Source of the DNA: Chloroflexota bacterium
GTDB lineage: Bacteria; Chloroflexota; Dehalococcoidia; Lucifugimonadales; JADFKI01
NCBI GenBank assembly: GCA_009838595.1
Contig: VXRI01000231.1
Span: 1 to 8,006, forward strand
Reading direction: 5' to 3'
DNA: 8,006 bases
Below the pieces are notes generated by a model. It saw only the letters and a program-made list of their open reading frames with translations. It had not been told where the DNA came from and ran no database searches. Position numbers and translations under genes: made by a program. Below are positions 1-4,937 of the stretch, piece after piece. The first letter of the stretch is position 1, and each line of letters opens with the position of its first letter.

Positions 1-55
1 GAAATCGGCACGCGCAGCCGTATCCCCGTGCACATCACGCACTTCTTCCAGCGCG
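1..55. repeat. Exact 55-bp copy of 2207-2261 at the window edge, probable assembly junction
   Basis: Every base from 1 to 55 is identical to 2207-2261, inside the amidohydrolase gene; the match stops at base 56 (T here, C at 2262). Read on the plus strand, it encodes the amidohydrolase stretch starting EIGTRSRIPVH, then falls out of homology and hits a stop. Read on the minus strand, it keeps the prfB frame open but replaces the conserved RF2 sequence expected after SPFDSDH. The joint lies in a GCGCG run that both genes could share. A 55-base exact overlap at a contig end is what a de Bruijn assembler run at k=55 would leave. I infer an assembly artefact. A real local duplication or a second amidohydrolase copy is the less likely alternative. 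Confidence 0.8.
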
Positions 56-691
56 TGGTCGGAGTCGAATGGCGATAGCCTGACGAGCCGGTGCACGCCG
101 CGTTCCGCTTGCAGGTAGCCGTAAGCGAACCTGCCAGTAACCTGAATCACTGCGCTCTTGATGCCGGCTTCGTCGCCGACCGACACATCCAGCACATCCT
201 GCTTGAACCTGCGTTGTTCTGCCCATCGCAAGTACATTCGCATCAGCATGCTCGCCCAGTCTTGCGATTCTACGCCGCCGGCGCCTGCGTGCAACGCGAC
301 GATGGCGTTGCGCTCGTCGTATGGACCGGACAGCGTCAGGTCGAATTCCAGCTCGGCGAGTCTGCGCCGCATTTCTGCCAATTCCTGAACAAAGGTGTCC
401 AGCAGCGAATTGTCTTCCTCCTCGATGGAGAGCAGCAGTAAGTCTTCGAGCGATTCTGCTTGCGTTTCAAGCGTGCGCCAGTCTGCGACCTTTCCCTTGA
501 TATCGGACAGCCGCTGCATCTTGCGCTGCGCCGCTTCCGGCACATCCCAAAAGCCTTGCGCCGTCGCCTCTTCTTCGAGCGCGGCTATCTCCTTCTCATC
601 ACTAGGCAGGTCAAAGACGCACCAGAAGTTCGGCAATCCTGCCCCTCACATCCGCAATCTGACTCTTAATATCCTGCATCGTAACTAGCAT
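55..691 (-). CDS. prfB: Peptide chain release factor 2, N-terminal part, with programmed +1 frameshift (3' end missing)
   Basis: RF2 reads UGA and UAA stop codons in the ribosomal A site and triggers peptide release. The zero frame runs from ATG at 691 for 26 codons (MLVTMQDIKS... ending VRL) to an in-frame TGA at 613-611. Skipping one base continues the protein as DLPSDEKE and on through about 186 more codons. Diagnostic motifs are HAGAGGVESQDWASML (about residues 136-151), GDEAGIKS, ERGVHRLVR and the stop-recognising tripeptide SPF at about 206-208. The helical N-terminal domain is present. The downstream RRHTSF-like segment and the catalytic GGQ are lost, because homology ends at base 55 where the duplicated block begins. 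A second ATG at 679 is an alternative start; the only Shine-Dalgarno-like GAGG (695-692) directly abuts the first ATG and is 12 nt from the second. Family identity is firm, and full-length RF2 is about 365 residues, so about 150 are missing. Confidence 0.93.
610..625 (-). promoter_or_regulatory. prfB: RF2 programmed +1 frameshift site
   Basis: On the minus strand the zero frame reads CTG GTG CGT CTT TGA C, with CTT at 616-614 and TGA at 613-611. CTTTGAC is the conserved slippery heptamer of prfB. One codon lies between it and a GGTG stretch (623-620), the position where E. coli has its strong internal Shine-Dalgarno AGGGGG. Here that element is weaker. In the known mechanism, low RF2 makes the ribosome pause at UGA and slip forward one base, so RF2 controls its own level. 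The continuation frame gives unmistakable RF2 sequence on both sides, so this is not a sequencing error. Confidence 0.92.
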
Positions 692-762
692 CCTCGCGAG
701 TTGCTGTGTGAATAATGAAACGCGCTTCCTGCAAAAGTGGTTAGCAGACGACGCCACAAGTG

Positions 763-791
763 ATTATATCAGCATGACCGATTAGTATAAA
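763..791 (-). promoter_or_regulatory. Predicted sigma70 promoter of prfB
   Basis: On the minus strand TTTATA (791-786) lies 17 bp from a perfect TATAAT (768-763). The -10 box is consensus and the -35 box matches 4 of 6. Transcription would begin near 756, giving a leader of about 65 nt before ATG 691. The patch is clearly more AT-rich than its surroundings. The -35 box lies within the palindrome at 780-797. Confidence 0.6.
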
Positions 792-797
792 CTAATC
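780..797. promoter_or_regulatory. Perfect 18-bp palindrome over the prfB -35 box, operator-like
   Basis: GATTAGT-ATAA-ACTAATC has perfect 7-bp arms and a 4-bp centre. It covers the predicted -35 hexamer of prfB, the usual place for a repressor operator. A second, wider dyad flanks it: ATTATATC at 763-770 (containing the minus-strand -10 box) is mirrored by GATATAAT at 800-807. No regulator gene is nearby, so the binding protein is unknown. It could also be chance symmetry in AT-rich DNA. Confidence 0.45.
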
Positions 798-844
798 TTG
801 ATATAATACCAGGTACATTCGGTTATAGTGAGTTGCCCACAATC

Positions 845-915
845 CGTTCGTGGTGAGCCTGTCGAACCACGAGAGCGCAAACCTGTGTACCCGCGCCCTT
901 TGGCATACTCAGGGC
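845..915. repeat. Two adjacent hairpin repeats, each with an 11-nt loop
   Basis: The first hairpin has arms TCGTGGT (848-854) and ACCACGA (866-872) around an 11-nt loop. The second has arms GCCCT (895-899) and AGGGC (911-915), also with an 11-nt loop. The equal loop size and the related flanks (CCGTTCG before the first, CTAACGG after the second) suggest two diverged members of one REP-like family. The sequence around 'GTGAGCCTGTCGAACCACG' resembles a repeat I have seen in many environmental genomes; that is recollection, not a search. Confidence 0.6.
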
Positions 916-970
916 TAACGGAAAGGGACTATTGGGCGAAAACCGAAAGCCCCTGCATATAAGACGAATA

Positions 971-986
971 CCCGATTGCAGTCGGG
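971..986. repeat. Short inverted repeat
   Basis: CCCGA (971-975) and TCGGG (982-986) flank a 6-nt loop. No T-run follows on either strand, so it is not a typical intrinsic terminator. It belongs to the same repeat-rich gap. Confidence 0.4.
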
Positions 987-1033
987 CACATTCTTCACAA
1001 ATGCAGTTTATGCCTGCCATTTCGCCTTTCCCG

Positions 1034-1119
1034 TGTCATTTCGAGCAAAGCGAGAAATCCAAAGTCGAAACAGGTTTGCGGACGAGGGTTTCTGATTCAT
1101 CACTGCGTTCGGAATAACA
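1034..1119. repeat. MITE-like inverted pair, 86 bp
   Basis: The left end (1034-1059, containing CATTTCGAGC and GCGAGAAATC) and the reverse complement of the right end (1094-1119, containing GATTC and CGTTCGGAATAAC) match at about 18 of 26 positions. The pair could fold into one long imperfect hairpin. It is the same kind of element as 3191-3293. It encodes nothing and would be a non-autonomous, relic element. Confidence 0.55.
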
Positions 1120-1160
1120 ACATTTAGGGATTTGACAAACCATGCGTAACTTCATTCTCG

Positions 1161-1176
1161 TCTTTCCTGCGAAAGA
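1161..1176. repeat. Perfect 6-bp-arm hairpin
   Basis: TCTTTC (1161-1166) and GAAAGA (1171-1176) surround a CTGC tetraloop. The surrounding CATTCTCG ... ACAT resembles a decayed version of the repeat at 1281-1310. Confidence 0.45.
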
Positions 1177-1213
1177 ACATCACCCTTGCTACGCTGATAG
1201 GCGTAGGTAAAAT

Positions 1214-1255
1214 AAAGCCCCCTTTCCCTTGGGGAATTAGGGCGGGGGTGAAAAT
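1214..1255. repeat. C-rich/G-rich interspersed repeat
   Basis: CCCCC (1218-1222) pairs with GGGGG (1244-1248), with an inner CCC/GGGG and a trailing TGAAAATC. A diverged relative (CCCCTTGATGGG ... GAGGGGG) lies just after the amidohydrolase at 3070-3094. No poly-T follows, so a terminator role is not supported. Confidence 0.45.
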
Positions 1256-1280
1256 CATCAGAACGCCTGTAACTCCACGA

Positions 1281-1310
1281 CTTCTGGATTCCCGTCTGCG
1301 CGGGAATGAC
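1281..1310. repeat. REP-like hairpin repeat
   Basis: ATTCCCG (1288-1294) and CGGGAAT (1301-1307) are perfect 7-bp arms around the loop TCTGCG, preceded by TTCTGG and followed by GACG. This GGATTCCCG...CGGGAATGACG type is a very common interspersed intergenic palindrome in many bacteria (recollection). A decayed second copy may run on to about 1357. Confidence 0.65.
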
Positions 1311-1376
1311 GATGGGAGAGACGCGGGAATGCCGGATACGCGGGCAACGGGAATTGTGAGATCGTCTTAAACAATG

Positions 1377-1405
1377 TTGGCGCATGATGATAGACGGTGT
1401 ACAAT
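1377..1405 (+). promoter_or_regulatory. Predicted sigma70 promoter of the amidohydrolase gene
   Basis: TTGGCG (1377-1382) lies exactly 17 bp from TACAAT (1400-1405), matching the -35 consensus at 4 of 6 and the -10 at 5 of 6 positions. Transcription from about 1412 would leave a leader of about 80 nt. It is the best promoter-like pair in the 180 bp before the gene. Confidence 0.4.
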
Positions 1406-1495
1406 TCTGTTCTATCGATACTTGATTGCAAACGATGACGCGATAGAGGCAGCCCATAAGGGCAGGATGCCATACAGGAAAGAACGGGGGTGAAT

Positions 1496-3058
1496 ATGCT
1501 GGACTTGCTCATCGTCAATGGGCTTATCATCGATGGCACTGGCAATCCCGGCTTTTACGGCGCGGTGGGCGTTGAAGGCGATGTGGTGCGCGTGTTTCGC
1601 GGCGATATTAGCGGCGTCGATGCGGCGCGCACAATTGACGCCACCGACCATGTCGTCTCGCCCGGCTTTATCGACATGCACTCACACGCCGGTCTGGTCA
1701 TCTTGTCCGAGCCTGAGCATCATCCGAAGGTGCGGCAAGGCATCACCACCGAGCTCATCGGCGTGGACGGCAACTCGTACGCGCCGTTCCACAAGCACGA
1801 AGATTTTCTCGACTTCGTTGCGATCAACTCCGGTCTTGACGGCAACCCGCCCTTGCCCGGCAGGTGGTCCACGGTTGAGCAGTATCTCGCCATGTTCGAC
1901 CGGAAGACAGCGGTGAACATCGCGTACATTCTGGGCAATGCGCCGGTGCGCATCAACGCCGTGGGCTGGGACGACAGACCTGCAACCGGGTCCGAGATGG
2001 CGGACATGAAGGCGATCATCCGCGAGGCGATGGAGGAAGGCGTGGTTGGGCTGTCCACCGGGCTAGACTATCCGCCGGGCAGTTACGCGGACACGGACGA
2101 GCTTGTTGAACTGAGCGAGCTTGTCGCGAATATGGGCGGCTTTTACCACACGCATGTGCGCTATCGGATCGGCGACCGCTATCTCGACCCGTTCCGCGAG
2201 GCGCTCGAAATCGGCACGCGCAGCCGTATCCCCGTGCACATCACGCACTTCTTCCAGCGCGCGCCCAGCACCGGCGGTGGGCAAGGGCTGCTCGACCTCG
2301 TTGAAGACGCGGCGGACAGTGGGCAGGATGTTACTTTCGATAGCTACCCGTATGTGTTCGGCAGCACACGCTTGCTGATTATGGTGCCGGATTGGACGCA
2401 CGACGGCGGCATCGTGAATCTGAAAGAGGCGCTGGCTTCGGAGGACGCGCGCAAACGTCTGCGCCGCGAGATGGAGCCGCGCGGGCCGTCTTGGGACAAT
2501 GTCTGGCTGACATACTTCAAGCAGCCACACAACCACTTGTATGAGGGCATGTCCGTGGAGGCGATCGCCGCCGTGCGCGGGCAGCATCCGGTCGATGCGA
2601 TATGCGACCTGCTGCTCGAAGAAGATTTGCAGACCTGCTATGTAACGGACGGCGCGAATGGAAACACGCTGCCCGCGTTCGTCAGCCATCCGCTGTCGAT
2701 GGTTGGCAGCGACGCCGTGTTGGTAGGCGATTTCCCCAGTCCGCGCACTTATGGCTGTTTCCCCGTCATCCTCGCCGAGTATGTGCGCGAAGAGAACCAG
2801 ATCTCGCTGCCGGAGGCGATACGCAAGATGACATCGTTCCCTGCGCAGCGCATCGGACTGAGCGACAGAGGTATCTTACGGGACGGCATGAAGGCGGACA
2901 TCACCGTATTCCACCCGGGCAATGTGCACACGCCCGCCACGCGCACAGAACCCAAGCAGTTCCCAATCGGCATCGAATATGTCATCGTCAATGGCACTGT
3001 CGTCATAGACAACGGCGAGCACACCGGATCCCTACCCGGCCGCTCCGTCGGCAAGTAG
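1496..3058 (+). CDS. Amidohydrolase, N-acyl-D-amino-acid deacylase (D-aminoacylase) family
   Basis: Probably a cytoplasmic metal-dependent hydrolase that cleaves N-acyl groups from D-amino acids or a similar amide; the substrate is not fixed by sequence. From ATG 1496 it is 520 residues. The start DLLIVNGLIIDGTGN is the usual small beta-domain opening, followed by PGFIDMHSH with metal-binding His62 and His64. Further likely ligands are His220 (FYHTHVR), His251 (VHITH) and Asp385 (VTDG). The C-terminal signature PRTYGCFPVILAEYVRE and PAQRIGLSDRG is typical of D-aminoacylases and argues against dihydroorotase or allantoinase. At the usual GNCGxSxAP motif it reads GVDGNSYAP, so the bridging Cys is replaced by Asp91. 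GTG at 1490 is an alternative start: AGGAAAG is 7 nt before the GTG, while GGGGG is 5 nt before the ATG. No signal peptide. Repeat clusters flank the gene on both sides. Confidence 0.88.
   Translation: MLDLLIVNGLIIDGTGNPGFYGAVGVEGDVVRVFRGDISGVDAARTIDATDHVVSPGFIDMHSHAGLVILSEPEHHPKVRQGITTELIGVDGNSYAPFHKHEDFLDFVAINSGLDGNPPLPGRWSTVEQYLAMFDRKTAVNIAYILGNAPVRINAVGWDDRPATGSEMADMKAIIREAMEEGVVGLSTGLDYPPGSYADTDELVELSELVANMGGFYHTHVRYRIGDRYLDPFREALEIGTRSRIPVHITHFFQRAPSTGGGQGLLDLVEDAADSGQDVTFDSYPYVFGSTRLLIMVPDWTHDGGIVNLKEALASEDARKRLRREMEPRGPSWDNVWLTYFKQPHNHLYEGMSVEAIAAVRGQHPVDAICDLLLEEDLQTCYVTDGANGNTLPAFVSHPLSMVGSDAVLVGDFPSPRTYGCFPVILAEYVREENQISLPEAIRKMTSFPAQRIGLSDRGILRDGMKADITVFHPGNVHTPATRTEPKQFPIGIEYVIVNGTVVIDNGEHTGSLPGRSVGK
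2207..2261 (+). repeat. Internal copy of the 55-bp window-edge block
   Basis: This segment of the amidohydrolase gene, encoding the beta-strand with the VHITH metal ligand, is identical to bases 1-55. The reading frame and family homology run smoothly through both edges here, so this is the genuine location and the copy at 1-55 is the misplaced one. Confidence 0.85.
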
Positions 3059-3377
3059 TGGCTTCTCTTCCCCTTGATGGGTCCAGCGAGGGGGTAAATC
3101 GTGAAATAAGCACAAGAATCTACTTATGCCATCATTCTGAACGCAGCGAGTCCGCCCCTAAATCTGTCAGCGAATTACCTAACACATACAATTTTGAACG
3201 CAGCGCCGCGCAGCGAAGAATCTAAAACTGTTGCCATAAGCCAAGGCGCCTGGCAGTTGAAGATGTTAGATTCCTCACTTCGTTCGGAAATGACAGAGAA
3301 TATCTCGACGACATGGAGCATCATCATCATATACCTGAAATACCGAATGCCTATCCTTGATAGCCCTTGTTTGTCGC
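3059..3377. other. Gene-free stretch with interspersed repeats
   Basis: About 319 bp between the amidohydrolase stop and the kinase start. It contains a CCCCT/AGGGG hairpin (3070-3074 with 3089-3093), a solo repeat end (about 3131-3150, CATTCTGAACGCAGCGAG), the inverted pair at 3191-3293, and a (CAT)4 run at 3319-3330. I see no convincing promoter, T-run terminator or small gene. Confidence 0.65.
3191..3293. repeat. MITE-like inverted pair, about 103 bp
   Basis: The left end (3191-3225: ATTTTGAACGCAGC ... GAAGAATCTAA) is mirrored by the right end (3266-3293: TTAGATTCCTCACTTCG ... GGAAATGA). The match is good once a 10-bp GCAGC/GCCGC expansion in the left end is set aside. The middle carries further complementarity (AACTG...GCC with GGC...CAGTT around GGCGCC), so the whole element can fold back on itself. 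The half-element at about 3131-3150 and the pair at 1034-1119 are relatives. Confidence 0.6.
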
Positions 3378-4937
3378 ATGCAACTTCAACCTTTATCCCT
3401 TGACGATACCCTCCGCGGCCTGCCGCCCGAATGGGATGCCGCCCCGTTGCCGCACATCGCCGCCGCGTTGAATGCGTCTGGCAGGAAAATCGTCATATTG
3501 GACGACGACGTGATGGGCACGCAGAGCGTCCACGATATCGCGGTGCTGATGGACTGGTCGGTGGACGCGCTGCGCTCGGAATTGGAGTCGGACAGCCGCG
3601 CGTTCTTTGTGGTAACCAACGCTCGCACGATGCCTGAATCACAGGCGCGGGCGGTCAGCGCATTCATCACTGGCAACCTGTGCGAAGCTGCGCGGCAGGC
3701 AGGTGTCGATTTCTCGATAGTGAGCCGCCTTGATTCGACCCTGCGCGGCCACTTCCCCGCCGACATGCGCGCCATCGAATCCGCGCTCGCTCAAGATTCG
3801 TCCACCAAGCCCGTAAGCGACAAGGTTGGCAATCCCAACCCGAGCGGCTGGATAATCGCGCCGCTGTTCTTGGAAGGCGGCCGCTTCACAGTCAACGATA
3901 CTCAGTACGTCCTGAACGGCGAGTGGCTAGTCCCCGTCGGCGAAACCGAGTTCGCCCGTGACCCCGCGTTCGCTTTCACATCGTCCAACCTGCGCGAATG
4001 GGTCGAAGAAAAGACCGCACGCGGCGCGCCGCCGTCCCGCAGTATGTCCGGCGATGGCGAGTTGTCCAGTGGCGCATCATCTGATAGCGCGTCATTCGTA
4101 TCATCCGACAGCGTACTAGCCGCGGATGTGGCGAGCATATCTATCGACGACTTGCGGCGTGGTGGCCCGCAGCGAATCGCGGGTATTCTGTCCGCACTGC
4201 CGGACGGCGGTGTGTGCGTGGTGAACGGCGCGAGCAACCGCGATATGGAAGTGTTCGTGCAAGGCATGCTGCAAGTCGAATCGGGTGGCAGGCGATTTCT
4301 GTTCCGTGCCGCGGCATCGTTCATCAAGGCGCTGTTGGGGCAGACTGAACGCCCGCTGCTGACGCCTGCCGAAATCGGGATGAGTGCCAGCAGCGTGGGC
4401 AGCGACAACGGCATACTGATCGTCGTAGGCTCGTATGTGCCGCGCACGACCGGGCAGCTCGACCACCTGCTTGCGAACACCGGCGCGGTCAGCGTGGAAG
4501 TGAATGTCGGCCACTTGCTTGCGGACAGCACGCGCCAAGCCGAGATTGACCGCAGCATCCGCGCTGCCGAAGACGCCATAAGGTCAAGCAGCAACGCTGT
4601 CTTGTACACGAGCCGTGAACTTGTAGAGGGGCGCAGCGCAGACCATAGCCTCGCTATCGGACATCAGATATCGCAGGCAATCTCCGAGATTGTCGCGGGC
4701 ATCGGTGTGCGTCCACGCTGCATCGTGGTAAAAGGCGGCGCGACATCCTACGCGGTCGCGACAAAGGCGCTTGAAGTGCGCCGCGCATGGTCGCCGGGAC
4801 AGGCAGCGCCGGGCGTGCCTGCTTGGATACTCGGCGACGAGACGCTGCATCCTGGCATACCCTGTATCATATTCCCCGGCAATGTGGGCGATGACGATGC
4901 CCTAACAAACCTAGTCGCAAGGCTGAATGACAGATGA
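3378..4937 (+). CDS. Four-carbon acid sugar kinase family protein (DUF1537, OtnK/DtnK-like)
   Basis: Predicted cytoplasmic ATP-dependent kinase of four-carbon sugar acids (family members act on D-threonate, erythronate or 3-oxo-tetronate); the exact substrate cannot be told. From ATG 3378 it has 519 residues. The N-terminal substrate-binding domain shows DDDVMGTQSVHD (42-53), VTNARTMPE, SRLDSTLRGH (116-125), EGGRFT (166-171), GETEFARDPAF (188-198) and SSNLREWVEEKT (202-213). The nucleotide-binding domain shows VVGSYVPRTTGQL (about 350-362), KGGATS (452-457), GQAAPGVP (474-481) and FPGNVGDDDAL (499-509). A Ser-rich, low-complexity insert (about 214-250) separates the two halves and explains much of the length above the usual 420-480. 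The family motif normally reads DDDPTGTQ; here Pro-Thr is Val-Met. No clear ribosome binding site precedes ATG 3378, and an in-frame TTG lies at 3357. The stop overlaps the next gene. Confidence 0.88.
   Translation: MQLQPLSLDDTLRGLPPEWDAAPLPHIAAALNASGRKIVILDDDVMGTQSVHDIAVLMDWSVDALRSELESDSRAFFVVTNARTMPESQARAVSAFITGNLCEAARQAGVDFSIVSRLDSTLRGHFPADMRAIESALAQDSSTKPVSDKVGNPNPSGWIIAPLFLEGGRFTVNDTQYVLNGEWLVPVGETEFARDPAFAFTSSNLREWVEEKTARGAPPSRSMSGDGELSSGASSDSASFVSSDSVLAADVASISIDDLRRGGPQRIAGILSALPDGGVCVVNGASNRDMEVFVQGMLQVESGGRRFLFRAAASFIKALLGQTERPLLTPAEIGMSASSVGSDNGILIVVGSYVPRTTGQLDHLLANTGAVSVEVNVGHLLADSTRQAEIDRSIRAAEDAIRSSSNAVLYTSRELVEGRSADHSLAIGHQISQAISEIVAGIGVRPRCIVVKGGATSYAVATKALEVRRAWSPGQAAPGVPAWILGDETLHPGIPCIIFPGNVGDDDALTNLVARLNDR

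Larger units (their letters stand above)
832..1320. other. Gene-free stretch filled with degenerate hairpin repeats
   Basis: Between the prfB promoter and the amidohydrolase promoter I find no credible gene. Short open frames exist on both strands, but they span the hairpin repeats, lack ribosome binding sites and give no recognisable protein. What is present is a series of separate short inverted repeats (listed individually) of at least four sequence types. These types resemble interspersed repeats that are common in the intergenic DNA of repeat-rich environmental bacteria. They are degenerate, suggesting old insertions. Confidence 0.7.

Noticed and set aside
91..688. Plus-strand open frames across the prfB region (91-441, 395-688, 460-669)
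   Set aside because: They are antisense to clear RF2 sequence, and their products are Ser/Arg-rich with no family resemblance.
802..807. Plus-strand TATAAT as a divergent promoter or small-RNA start
   Set aside because: There is no matching -35 box 16-18 bp upstream and no gene for almost 700 bp; kept only as part of the palindrome observation.
971..1248. Intergenic hairpins as intrinsic terminators
   Set aside because: None is followed by a T-run on the appropriate strand, and several types recur as repeats.
823..1545. Short open frames on both strands in the repeat-filled gap
   Set aside because: They run through hairpin repeats, lack ribosome binding sites and overlap each other; no recognisable protein.
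2063..2689. Long minus-strand frame (208 codons) inside the amidohydrolase gene
   Set aside because: It is the complement of a well-supported D-aminoacylase frame in high-GC DNA, where antisense stops are rare.
3319..3330. (CAT)4 trinucleotide run
   Set aside because: Only four units, not in a supported gene; too short to be meaningful.
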